DNA of 64,000 nt from Bacteroidota bacterium (GTDB taxonomy: Bacteria; Bacteroidota; Bacteroidia; UKL13-3). Position numbers and translations under genes: made by a program. The stretch is from contig CANJUD010000009.1 of the NCBI GenBank assembly GCA_947477885.1, positions 62,001 through 126,000 on the forward strand, written 5' to 3'. The notes below the pieces were generated by a model, which was given only the letters and a program-made list of their open reading frames with translations, was not told the origin of the DNA and searched no databases. This document shows positions 38,952 through 46,894 of this stretch, in pieces (position 1 is the stretch's first letter; each line of letters opens with the position of its first letter).

Positions 38952-39932
38952 TTATTTTATTGCCGATATGTTTAAACCATATAATGACGGCGGGATATTT
39001 TTATATTGTTCGTTAGAAACCAATATTGAATCATTGTTCACAAAGGTAACGCCTTCTATTTGACCTACTGTTATTCTGGGCCCTAAATCTACCATTATTT
39101 TTTTATTATCCAATAAGGATGGTAGTTTCAAATCGCGTATTACCCATAAAAACGCTTTATCGCTCGCAGGATTAAATCCAGTAAGTACCAATGATTTTTT
39201 GTCAGGCGACACATCTGCACCAGTAATAAGCCCTTTAGTATCGAAACTGCCTACCAAAACAGCTTTGTATGTGCCTGGCTGTGCAGGTATCTGGTATAAA
39301 TTGGTATGCTGGTCACCATGGCGTTTGGTAAAAATGTATAGATAATTATCAATATAAACTAATGCCTCCGCATCATAATTATTGAGCACATTTTTACGAA
39401 AATCTGTTTGATCGGGATAACTATAATATATCTGTTCTGGGTTTGCTTTGTTACTTTTACCACTACCTTTTATATTTAAAATAGAAGTATCAATTTTATG
39501 TATGATATATATAGTAAGATCTGTACGGTCTCCATTATTGTTCCCAATATCTCCTATATATATACTGCTGTCGCTTGTGCTTATGTCTTCCCAATCAGTA
39601 TTAAAGCCACCATTTACAGTAATGGCTTCATTAGCATTTCCTTTAGCTGTGTCAATGCTAGAAATTAGAGCACCACCACCACCATCATCAAAGGTCCACA
39701 CATTGCCTTGAATCCAAGCCAAACCAGAACTTTCATTGAAAATAGAATTGAGTAGTACAATCAGTTTTAAATTTGCGATGGTGTTTGCATATTCACACGA
39801 ACTGTCGTCTATCTTTGCCTTCTCTTTATAATTGATTGCATTTGGGTCGGTACAGCCTTTTTTGGAACTACACGACACAGTGCTTAACCCAACAAATAAA
39901 GATAAAATATATATAACCTTGCGGCTTTTCAT
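38952..39932 (-). CDS. Propeller-like lipoprotein opening the VTC/HlyD/TolC cluster
   Basis: About 326 residues. MKSRKVIYILSLFVGLSTVSC is a lipoprotein signal peptide with its cysteine in LSTVSC. Next comes one CTDPNAINYKEKAKIDDSSC element, the small disulphide motif often found in Bacteroidota secreted proteins. The rest looks like a beta-propeller: GLAWIQGNVWTFDDGGGG, WEDIS, IYIGDIGNNNGDRTDL, DAEALVYIDNYLYIFTKR, ITGADVSPDKKSLVLTGF, GQIEGVTFVNNDSILVSNEQ. This is reminiscent of the phytase-like esterase propellers, but I cannot confirm the family. Two in-frame ATGs (39938, 39932); the second gives the better signal peptide. First gene of the cluster. Confidence 0.75.
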   Translation of the reverse strand: MKSRKVIYILSLFVGLSTVSCSSKKGCTDPNAINYKEKAKIDDSSCEYANTIANLKLIVLLNSIFNESSGLAWIQGNVWTFDDGGGGALISSIDTAKGNANEAITVNGGFNTDWEDISTSDSSIYIGDIGNNNGDRTDLTIYIIHKIDTSILNIKGSGKSNKANPEQIYYSYPDQTDFRKNVLNNYDAEALVYIDNYLYIFTKRHGDQHTNLYQIPAQPGTYKAVLVGSFDTKGLITGADVSPDKKSLVLTGFNPASDKAFLWVIRDLKLPSLLDNKKIMVDLGPRITVGQIEGVTFVNNDSILVSNEQYKNIPPSLYGLNISAIK

Positions 39933-39961
39933 TAACAATTATTTAATATTGCAGACTGCGA

Positions 39962-40492
39962 ATGTACAATAAAAAATCAAAAATCTTGAAACCAATATAT
40001 TTAACTCTTATTATCAGCATTTTATGCTCGGGTAAAATTTCAGCATTTGCAAAAAGGGACACTTTAAACATTTTTTTGCACCATCCACTCCAATTAAATT
40101 ATGTCGGACTGAATGTGGGCATTTCAAAAAAAGTGATGAAAAATGTGGAAGTAGCTGTTGGTATTTATTCCTTTTTTTATTATCGTTCAGATTATCGCCA
40201 ATACTCCAATACAACTGGTCTGAATATCTGGGCTAGATACTATTATAATAATTTTTTTGTTGGTGCTGGGCTATATAATGGCCGTTCACCCTATTTGAGG
40301 GAGCTCGACAACCAAAAGATATATATCATGCAATATGATATTATAGCCAATGCAGGTTACCGCCAGCAATTATCAAAAAAGTACTATTTAGATTTATGGG
40401 CAGGATATAATCTAATCCAGAAACCCTACTCATTCAACCCTGTTGCTTTTTCATTATGGGCAGGAGTGGGAAAGCGTATTGGCAGAAATTAA
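39962..40492 (+). CDS. Secreted protein of unknown function, outer-membrane-barrel-like
   Basis: A 176-residue protein with a signal peptide (about 1-30, ending KISAFAKRD). The remainder alternates aromatic and polar residues in about eight strands (GLNIWARYYYNNFFVGAGLY, YDIIANAGYRQQLSKKYYLD) and would fit a small outer-membrane barrel; the last residue is N rather than the usual F/Y. No family recognised. It is divergent from the VTC/HlyD/TolC cluster with only 23-29 bases between the starts, so their promoters must overlap the genes or each other. rnhB follows 21 bases downstream. Confidence 0.65.
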   Translation: MYNKKSKILKPIYLTLIISILCSGKISAFAKRDTLNIFLHHPLQLNYVGLNVGISKKVMKNVEVAVGIYSFFYYRSDYRQYSNTTGLNIWARYYYNNFFVGAGLYNGRSPYLRELDNQKIYIMQYDIIANAGYRQQLSKKYYLDLWAGYNLIQKPYSFNPVAFSLWAGVGKRIGRN

Positions 40493-40513
40493 TATTGGCA
40501 ATTTCTTAAGCCT

Positions 40514-41122
40514 GTGTCACTGAAGCACCACTTCCAAAAAAGCATGATTGAAGCAGGCTGCGATGAGGCAGGGCGTGGATGCCTTGCGGGGCCTGTATTT
40601 GCAGCTGCTGTGATACTACCTGCCAAATTTAAAAACAGTATTTTGGACGATTCTAAAAAGTTGAGTCATACAAAAAGAGATAGCCTAAGAAGTATTATAG
40701 AAAACGAAACTCAATGGGCTGTAGCAACCTCTAGTGCTGGCGAAATAGATGAGATAAATATTCTCAATGCTTCTATACTTGCCATGCACCGAGCCTTGGA
40801 TTTATTGAAACAGAAATATGATATACAACCGCAGCATATCATAGTGGATGGGAATAGATTTAAAAAGTATAATGATATACTACACACAACTATTATAAAA
40901 GGTGATGGATTATACATGTCCATTGCCGCAGCCTCGGTACTGGCAAAAACACACCGCGATGCTTATATGACAGATTTACATGCTGAGTTCCCACAATATG
41001 CTTGGGATAAAAACATGGGATACCCCACCGTAAAACATCGTGAAGGTATTGCCAACATGGGGCCTTGCAAACATCACCGTAAAAGTTTTACGTTATTACC
41101 ACCCCAAATGGTTTTGTTTTAA
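40514..41122 (+). CDS. rnhB: Ribonuclease HII
   Basis: A 202-residue enzyme that cuts the RNA strand of RNA-DNA hybrids and single ribonucleotides in DNA. All four acidic active-site residues are visible: D17 and E18 in GCDEAGRG, D112 in IIVDGNRF and D149 in THRDAYM. KGDGLYMSIAAASVLAKTHRD and MGYPTVKHREGI are the usual C-terminal motifs. The start used is GTG at 40514; an ATG at 40544 lies only six residues before the catalytic motif and is less likely. It follows the small barrel-like protein closely and probably shares its transcript. Confidence 0.95.
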   Translation: MSLKHHFQKSMIEAGCDEAGRGCLAGPVFAAAVILPAKFKNSILDDSKKLSHTKRDSLRSIIENETQWAVATSSAGEIDEINILNASILAMHRALDLLKQKYDIQPQHIIVDGNRFKKYNDILHTTIIKGDGLYMSIAAASVLAKTHRDAYMTDLHAEFPQYAWDKNMGYPTVKHREGIANMGPCKHHRKSFTLLPPQMVLF

Positions 41123-41142
41123 ATTTATATAGTAATAGGCTT

Positions 41143-41150
41143 TATTTTTG
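41143..41150 (+). promoter_or_regulatory. -7 promoter box of the rhomboid pair
   Basis: TATTTTTG followed by CAAG lies 17 bases before the ATG of the first rhomboid gene. A TTTG at 41113 is 26 bases upstream of it, a little far for a -33 element. Confidence 0.45.
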
Positions 41151-41166
41151 CAAGCCCAAAAACCAC

Positions 41167-41979
41167 ATGCCTGTAATAAAACTAACGCCTGCTATAAAAA
41201 TATTGCTACTGATAAACGTAGCAATTTTCGCATTAAAATTTGCTTTACCCTCCTTGATTCCTGGTATTGATTTGGACCGTGTATTGGGATTGCACAATCC
41301 AAGTAGCGAGCTTTTCCGCTTATGGCAGCCCATCACACATATATTCATGCATGCTGATTTTATGCATATATTTTTAAATATGCTAGGCTTGGTGATGTTT
41401 GGTGTGGCCTTAGAAGAACGCTGGGGATATCGGAAATTTTTGATTTATTTTATGACATCTGCTTTGGGTGGGGCTGTGTTGTTTTTGATTATCAATAATT
41501 ATGAGTTGGGGCAATTACAAAAACTAGTCAATGCGTACATAGCCCAACCCGATATAGATAACTTGAATCACTTAGTAAAAAAGATACCTGAATTTGGTAT
41601 TAGAATAAATATGGATGAGGCAAGCAAATTATGGAAATATTCCCCTGAATTGTTCACTGTGGAAACTGTTAAGATTGTGAACGAGTATTATACAACTATA
41701 TTAAATGTGCCATGCATTGGAGCATCAGGCGGGGTTTATGGCGTATTACTTGCTTTTGGTTTATTATTCCCAAATGTCACTATTCTATTCGGTTTCTTCT
41801 TCCCTATTCCCGCCCGCATTGCTGTTATTATACTTGCTGGAATATCAATATATAATGGCTTTAAAAATGACCCTACTGACCATGTTGCCCACTTTGCCCA
41901 CCTAGGTGGTATGCTGTTTGGTTATATCCTACTAAAAATATGGAAGGAGAATCTTTTTGACAAGTTCAGAATAAAATGA
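41167..41979 (+). CDS. Rhomboid family intramembrane serine protease
   Basis: A 270-residue protease that cleaves membrane-embedded substrates. The catalytic serine is S177 in GASGGVYG and the histidine is H235 in AHFAHLGGMLFG. ITHIFMHADFMHIFLNMLGLVMFG in loop 1 and helix 2 is the conserved HxxxHxxxN region. Six membrane helices fit the hydrophobic segments. An unusual insert of about 60 charged residues (about 112-168) separates helices 3 and 4. A second rhomboid gene follows after 110 bases. Confidence 0.93.
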   Translation: MPVIKLTPAIKILLLINVAIFALKFALPSLIPGIDLDRVLGLHNPSSELFRLWQPITHIFMHADFMHIFLNMLGLVMFGVALEERWGYRKFLIYFMTSALGGAVLFLIINNYELGQLQKLVNAYIAQPDIDNLNHLVKKIPEFGIRINMDEASKLWKYSPELFTVETVKIVNEYYTTILNVPCIGASGGVYGVLLAFGLLFPNVTILFGFFFPIPARIAVIILAGISIYNGFKNDPTDHVAHFAHLGGMLFGYILLKIWKENLFDKFRIK

Positions 41980-42089
41980 TTGTATTTTAAAAAATGATTG
42001 TTTATATTTGTAACAAAAAAATAAAAAACTACGCTTGTACTATATCCGTTCATTATAAAATATTGAACTAATACAAGAAAAGAGAGACT

Positions 42090-42971
42090 ATGAGTACTTT
42101 TAAAACCAAACTAATCCAAAACAATAATATGCTGAATAGGCTGATTGCCATTTCCGTATTGGCTTTTTTGTTGGTGGAAATGGTGAATGTACTTACTTTT
42201 TTATCAGGAAGTGATGGCAGGGAGGTCGTAGAAGCTATAAAAGTGCAAACATCTATCCCATCTGGATTTTGGGATGCTTTAGCCAAACCGTGGACGCTTA
42301 TAACCTACCAGTTTATGCATAACGGGTTTTGGCACCTGCTATGGAATATGTTATTTCTGTTTTATTTAGGTAAAATTTTTAAAGAATATTTGGGCGAACG
42401 CAGATTATTATATGCCTATTTGGGTGGCGGGATTGCAGGCGGTGTTTTATATTTATTGTGCTATAACTTATTACCTGCATTTGCTGGAAGTAATAGCATT
42501 TTAATTGGTGCCTCTGCATCGGTATTAGGAATAGTATGTGGAGCTGCAACCTTATTACCCAACTACGAAATATTTTTATATGGTGTGTTTCGGGTGCCGT
42601 TAAAATATATAGCTTTGTTTTATTTGCTAACTAGTTTTTTTAGTATTACAGGCAGCAACCCTGGAGGAAATATAGCCCATTTGGGCGGCGGTATTTTTGG
42701 CTTCTTATATATCAAATCATTATATGCACACTTTGCCTGGTGCCAAAATATTAAATTTAAAATGGCTCAGTGGCTTAAACCAAAACCATCAAAACCAAAA
42801 GGGCCTAAACCTGTGCAGAGAAGCAGTACCTATATCAACCCAAACATGCAACACCGCCCTTCGCAGGAAGAAATTGATTTGATATTAGATAAAATAAACG
42901 CATCGGGCTACGAAAGCCTCAATACTTACGAAAAAGATTTACTTTTTAAAGCCAGTCACGAAGATGATTGA
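42090..42971 (+). CDS. Second rhomboid-family protein with charged C-terminal tail
   Basis: A 293-residue rhomboid. QFMHNGFWHLLWNMLFLFYLG is the conserved helix-2 region, S142 lies in GASASVLG (GASA instead of the usual GASG, still within the GxSx pattern), and H197 lies in NIAHLGGGIFG. After the last helix comes a cytoplasmic tail of about 75 residues with a KPKPSKPKGPKP linker and a short helical end (SQEEIDLILDKINASGYESL). It is followed after 13 bases by the EEP-family gene. Tandem rhomboids of this kind occur in related genomes; whether this copy is active cannot be told from sequence. Confidence 0.9.
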   Translation: MSTFKTKLIQNNNMLNRLIAISVLAFLLVEMVNVLTFLSGSDGREVVEAIKVQTSIPSGFWDALAKPWTLITYQFMHNGFWHLLWNMLFLFYLGKIFKEYLGERRLLYAYLGGGIAGGVLYLLCYNLLPAFAGSNSILIGASASVLGIVCGAATLLPNYEIFLYGVFRVPLKYIALFYLLTSFFSITGSNPGGNIAHLGGGIFGFLYIKSLYAHFAWCQNIKFKMAQWLKPKPSKPKGPKPVQRSSTYINPNMQHRPSQEEIDLILDKINASGYESLNTYEKDLLFKASHEDD

Positions 42972-42984
42972 TAATATATAAACT

Positions 42985-44070
42985 ATGTTCATCGTCCACA
43001 AGATTGTCTTCCCTCTCAATATACTTTTTGTTTTACTTCTGCTAGGCAGCTATATGGCTCCGTGGCTCAATCCTGCAAATTATTGGATGGCTGCCTTTTT
43101 AGGGTTGTTGCATCCTTTTTTGTTGCTTATCAATTTTCTATTTGTGATATATTGGGCTATATTTTTAAAACTAAAAGTATTATATTCATTAACGGCAATA
43201 CTTTGTGGATTTAATCATTTCACCGCCACATTAAAAATGACTTCGAGTGCCAAGGAGGATGGAAATTTACTAAAAATAATGTCGTTCAACTGCAATTTTT
43301 TTGGTTATGGTATGAAACATAATATTACCGATACCAGCCCATTTTTCGATCTAGTAAAAAAAGAACAACCCGGTATTATATGTTTTCAGGAATTTATGTG
43401 GGAAGACAATAAACGTAAAAACTATATCAATAAATGCCGGCAAGCAATGGAAAGCAAAAATGATTATTTTTTTATGGGATACCGTGCCATGGACACTATC
43501 CATAGGGAATATGGTCAATATATAATAAGCAAATATATAATAGTGAACAAGGGTGCGATTGAATTTAACACCAACAAATTGAACCGTTGTATTTGGGCTG
43601 ATATTATATATAATAATGATACCGTGCGAATATATAATGCCCACTTAGAAAGCATTAAGCTGGGCGATGAGGAATATAAAATAATGAAGGATGACGAACA
43701 GCGTACTGGGCAAATAGAACGCACCAAAAGTATCATCAGCAAAATGAAAGGTGCCTATCAAAGCAGAGCCATACAAGCACAATTGGTGTCAGACCACATA
43801 CAATCGTGTCCCTATAAAACTATATTGTGTGGCGACTTTAATGACACGCCAGTATCATATGCCTATGCAACAATTGCCAAAAATATGAAAGATGCCTTTG
43901 TGGAAAGTGGTTCTGGCTTTAGTCGCACTTATGCAGGCGTAATGCCATCATTTAGAATTGACTATATAATGGCCGATAAAAAAGCCCAAATATATAATTA
44001 TATTTTGGACGAACCTTATTTCAGCGATCACCATTTGATACAAGCTGCCGTAACTTGGGATAAGAAATAA
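42985..44070 (+). CDS. Membrane-anchored endonuclease/exonuclease/phosphatase family protein
   Basis: A 361-residue protein with three membrane helices (about 8-28, 32-60 and 62-80) and an EEP domain of about 265 residues, probably facing the periplasm. Its active-site series is complete: N102 in IMSFNCNFFG, E126 in ICFQEFMW, NAHLES, CGDFNDTP, RIDYI and SDHHLI. This fold hydrolyses phosphodiesters; members with this membrane layout may act on phospholipids or sugar-phosphates rather than DNA, but the substrate is unknown. It is cotranscribed with the rhomboids by spacing. The stop is directly followed by the 3' end of a convergent pseudogene. Confidence 0.9.
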   Translation: MFIVHKIVFPLNILFVLLLLGSYMAPWLNPANYWMAAFLGLLHPFLLLINFLFVIYWAIFLKLKVLYSLTAILCGFNHFTATLKMTSSAKEDGNLLKIMSFNCNFFGYGMKHNITDTSPFFDLVKKEQPGIICFQEFMWEDNKRKNYINKCRQAMESKNDYFFMGYRAMDTIHREYGQYIISKYIIVNKGAIEFNTNKLNRCIWADIIYNNDTVRIYNAHLESIKLGDEEYKIMKDDEQRTGQIERTKSIISKMKGAYQSRAIQAQLVSDHIQSCPYKTILCGDFNDTPVSYAYATIAKNMKDAFVESGSGFSRTYAGVMPSFRIDYIMADKKAQIYNYILDEPYFSDHHLIQAAVTWDKK

Positions 44071-44071
44071 A

Positions 44072-44943
44072 CTACTTTTTATAGGAAATTCCCACTCCGA
44101 AAATTTGGCTCCTTTGCTAGTCTTTATCTTGAAAACGGTCATATAATAATACCCAGTAAAAGTTAAATTTATATATTTACTACTTTTAGCAGTTGCTATA
44201 ATATCAAAACGATGTGTCCAAATAGAGGGATTAATTATATTATCATAGCCAAAAAATCCGACGTAGCGAACTTTTTAATTTACAATCTCTTTATATATAT
44301 TCCTACCATAATTACCCAGTAGAGTAGCTGAAAACCAAAGTCATTCTTTACTTTTTTAACAACAGGGACTTCAAACTTCGCCGTATCTTTACTATTATAA
44401 ATCCTTGATCGAGCACGATGGTTTGCTTGGTAGAACCTGATTGAAGTACAGTTTGGGTTTGTATTTTATTCCAAAAGACTCTATAATATATGCTGGCGGC
44501 ATTATTGCAGAAATTTTTGTCCGGATAACTGCATTGCTACCATATTTTGTGAAGTTATATCCATTGTCGAATTGCGAGGTAAAGTTAACCGCGGCAAATG
44601 CATTCCACTTGCCTAAAAGTTGATGACCATATTTGCTATCGAGAAAAATAATATCATTGCTCTTACGCATACCTTCACCTTTATTTTTAAGCAACCCATA
44701 TTGCATGTTGACACTATGCTTTGCCTTTTTTGTAGGAAGCAGTTAGGTTGGCCGTTGCCAGTATTGCAGCACTGCTTCTGCCAACGCCTTTCCAGTTATT
44801 ACTGAAAAAGGCTTGCGAAAAGTTTAAAGATGTTTCAGCTGTTTTCTTCCTCAGTTTTCCCTTTACTGGTTTTTCATCGGCCGCTGCATATATGGATATG
44901 AGGGTAGCTAAAATTAAAATTGATTTTTTATAACTTTTGACAT
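44072..44943 (-). pseudogene. DUF3078 pseudogene
   Basis: Fragments of one DUF3078 protein lie in order on the minus strand but in different frames. Near 44930-44730: KKSILILATLISIYAAADEK, then LNFSQAFFSNNWKGVGRSSA and LTASYKKGKA before a stop. From 44720 to 44395: MQYGLLKNKGEGMRKSND, KWNAFAAVNFTSQFDNGYNF, PPAYIIESFGIKYKPKL. At 44160-44072: YDRFQDKD, stop, QRSQIFGVGISYKK and stop. The LxxSQxxFSNNWKxxG, TQFDxGY, GIDYKP-like and C-terminal YDxxxD...GVG..YK motifs identify the family. At least three frameshifts and two in-frame stops are needed, so it is dead. Confidence 0.82.
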
Positions 44944-44976
44944 AAAAAAACTACCTGTATATCTTGATACAAGTAG
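44944..44976 (-). terminator. Rho-independent terminator after mscL
   Basis: On the minus strand CTACTTGTAT pairs with ATACAGGTAG around a 6-base loop (10 bp with one G-T pair), followed by a run of seven T. It begins 13 bases after the mscL stop. Confidence 0.85.
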
Positions 44977-44988
44977 CTTCATATGTTA

Positions 44989-45426
44989 CTATTTATTTTT
45001 AAGTAAATCTCGTATTTCCGTTAAAAGGACTTCTTCCGAACTTGGAGCAACAGGGCTAGATGGGGCTTCAGCCTCTTTCTTCTTCAAATGGTTCATGCCT
45101 TTAATTACCATAAACATGGCAAATGCTACTACTATAAAATCAATAATAGTGGTAATAAATTCACCATATCTTACAAATACTTCAGGCACCTCCTTGGTTA
45201 AAATATTTCCCGTTGAGTCAAGTACAGCTTTTGTCCCATCTTGAATTTTTAATTTCATATCGGAAAAATCGGTTCCCCCTAATAGCTTACCAACCAGGGG
45301 CATCACCATGCCATCAACAAATGACGTGGTAACTTTCCCAAAAGCACCACCTATAACTACACCAATAGCAAAATCGATGAGGTTGCCTTTAACGGCGAAT
45401 TCCTTAAATTCTTTTATCATTCCCAT
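44989..45426 (-). CDS. mscL: Large-conductance mechanosensitive channel MscL
   Basis: A 145-residue inner-membrane channel that opens under membrane tension to release solutes in osmotic downshock. KEFKEFAVKGNLIDFAIGVVIGGAFGKVTTSFVDGMVMPLVG is the N-terminal amphipathic helix and first membrane helix (residues 5-46), with the conserved FAxxGNxxDxAxGVxxGxAFG pattern. The second membrane helix is at about 89-110 and the cytoplasmic bundle ends LLTEIRDLL, as usual. It has its own promoter and terminator and is divergent from menA. Confidence 0.97.
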   Translation of the reverse strand: MGMIKEFKEFAVKGNLIDFAIGVVIGGAFGKVTTSFVDGMVMPLVGKLLGGTDFSDMKLKIQDGTKAVLDSTGNILTKEVPEVFVRYGEFITTIIDFIVVAFAMFMVIKGMNHLKKKEAEAPSSPVAPSSEEVLLTEIRDLLKNK

Positions 45427-45448
45427 AACTTAAAAAATATTTATGGCA

Positions 45449-45456
45449 CAAATGTA
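45449..45456 (-). promoter_or_regulatory. -7 promoter box of mscL
   Basis: The minus strand reads TACATTTG, matching TAnnTTTG, 23 bases before the ATG. It shares the 129-base divergent region with the menA promoter. Confidence 0.4.
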
Positions 45457-45497
45457 TAAGTTTTTGCTATTTAAAAAAAACAATCGCTAAATATATT

Positions 45498-45531
45498 TTT
45501 GTGCTGCTCTGCATAACTATCTATATTTTTG
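45498..45531 (+). promoter_or_regulatory. Promoter of menA (-33 TTTG, -7 TATTTTTG)
   Basis: TTTG at 45498-45501 and TATTTTTG at 45524-45531 are 22 bases apart, close to the Bacteroidota spacing. The ATG is 24 bases after the -7 box. This is the best two-part promoter I found in the window. Confidence 0.6.
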
Positions 45532-45555
45532 CAGATATAATATCATAATAATTAA

Positions 45556-46470
45556 ATGCCTACATTAAAAAACTGGTTACATGCTGCCCGATTACGTACA
45601 TTACCACTTGCCCTCTCTGGCATTTTATTGGGCTCAACATTAGCATATCATTTTGATAGCAAATTTTTCTCGTGGCCCGTGCTTATATTAAATATACTTA
45701 CCGCTTTATTCCTGCAAATATTATCAAACTTTGCCAATGATTATGGCGACTTTATTAAAGGTACAGATAACGAAAAACGTTTAGGGAATATGCGGGCCAT
45801 GCAAAGCGGAGCCATTAATAAAAAACAAATGCTGAGTGCTTTATTTCTTTTCACTATATTATCGGTAAGTAGCGGGCTTTTATTATTGTTTATGGCATTT
45901 GGAAAACAAGAACAGGAGCTACAAAAATTTCTTGTATTTTTAGCTCTGGGAATAATTGCTATTGTAGCTGCAATTAAGTATACTGTTGGCAAAAAAAGCT
46001 ATGGATACAGAGCCTTGGGCGATTTGGCAGTATTTATTTTCTTTGGCCCTGTTGCTATTTGTGGTACGTATTATATACAATTACAATCAATAGATTGGCC
46101 TGTATATTTTGCAGCTATTGGTATAGGATTATTAAGCGTGGGCGTGTTAAATGTAAATAATATACGCGATATAGAAAATGATAAAGCAAGTAATAAAATA
46201 ACAATCGCTAATTTATTGGGGGAACGAAAAGCAAAAATATATCATATTATATTGCTCAGTTTAGCGATGTCCGCTTTCATGGCTTTGGGGATGTTGTTGT
46301 TCGATTCACTTTGGAAATTTCTTTCGCTACTGGCACTTGCCCCTATTTTGCATAATTGTGTAGCCGTGCTAAAAACACCCGCAGGCCCAGAGTATAACCT
46401 ATATTTAAAACAACTTGCATTAGGAACATTTTTTATTGTTGCTGCTTTTTGCATAGCTTTGCTGTTATGA
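45556..46470 (+). CDS. menA: 1,4-dihydroxy-2-naphthoate polyprenyltransferase
   Basis: A 304-residue UbiA-fold membrane enzyme that attaches the polyprenyl chain to dihydroxynaphthoate in menaquinone synthesis. The first aspartate-rich motif is NDYGDFIKGTD (61-71) and the second is NNIRDIENDKASNK (about 201-214). WLHAARLRTLPLALSG at the N-terminus is typical of MenA, and eight to nine hydrophobic helices fit the family. The last bases overlap the ATG of the DUF4907 lipoprotein gene (ATGA overlap), so the two are coupled. The prenyl donor would come from the synthase at 33.7-34.6 kb. Confidence 0.95.
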   Translation: MPTLKNWLHAARLRTLPLALSGILLGSTLAYHFDSKFFSWPVLILNILTALFLQILSNFANDYGDFIKGTDNEKRLGNMRAMQSGAINKKQMLSALFLFTILSVSSGLLLLFMAFGKQEQELQKFLVFLALGIIAIVAAIKYTVGKKSYGYRALGDLAVFIFFGPVAICGTYYIQLQSIDWPVYFAAIGIGLLSVGVLNVNNIRDIENDKASNKITIANLLGERKAKIYHIILLSLAMSAFMALGMLLFDSLWKFLSLLALAPILHNCVAVLKTPAGPEYNLYLKQLALGTFFIVAAFCIALLL

Positions 46471-46886
46471 AATATATATATATTATAGTTTGCTTTGCTG
46501 CATTTGTATCATGCAAAAATGAGCATGAAAAAGTTGACACCAAACAACAAGATGTAAAAGATACTGTGGTACCTGCTGCATCGCATCGAGAACTAGATAC
46601 TACGAAACTTCATCATACTAAAATAGGACCACCTGCTCCAACTCAATTTACATCAACCACATTCAAATTGACCGATGGAACATTTGGTTATGACATATTA
46701 AATTCTGACGGCAAGAAAATTATTCACCAAGATAGATTGCCCGGCCTGCCCGGATTGCGGGGATTTGAAAATGTATCGCAAGCAAATTGTGTTGCTGAAA
46801 TGATGATACAAAAAATATCGAAAGGGATAATGCCACCTTCTATTACAATAGAAGAATTAAAACATTGCGGGGTGAAAACTGAATAA
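46467..46886 (+). CDS. DUF4907-family lipoprotein
   Basis: A 139-residue protein. MKYIYIIVCFAAFVSCKNEHEK is a lipoprotein signal peptide with C16 as the lipid site. The C-terminal half (about 65-135) fits DUF4907: GTFGYDILNSDGKKIIHQ, LPGLPGLRGFENVSQANCVA, MMIQKISKGIMPPSITIEEL. I chose the ATG at 46467, which forms an ATGA overlap with the menA stop and starts the signal peptide cleanly; an upstream in-frame ATG at 46449 lies inside menA. It ends 8 bases before the convergent DAHP synthase gene. Function unknown. Confidence 0.8.
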   Translation: MKYIYIIVCFAAFVSCKNEHEKVDTKQQDVKDTVVPAASHRELDTTKLHHTKIGPPAPTQFTSTTFKLTDGTFGYDILNSDGKKIIHQDRLPGLPGLRGFENVSQANCVAEMMIQKISKGIMPPSITIEELKHCGVKTE

Positions 46887-46894
46887 ACTATATA

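Noticed and set aside
42090-42971. Second rhomboid as an inactive pseudoprotease
   Set aside because: GASA keeps the catalytic serine within the GxSx pattern, and the histidine is present, so loss of activity cannot be claimed.
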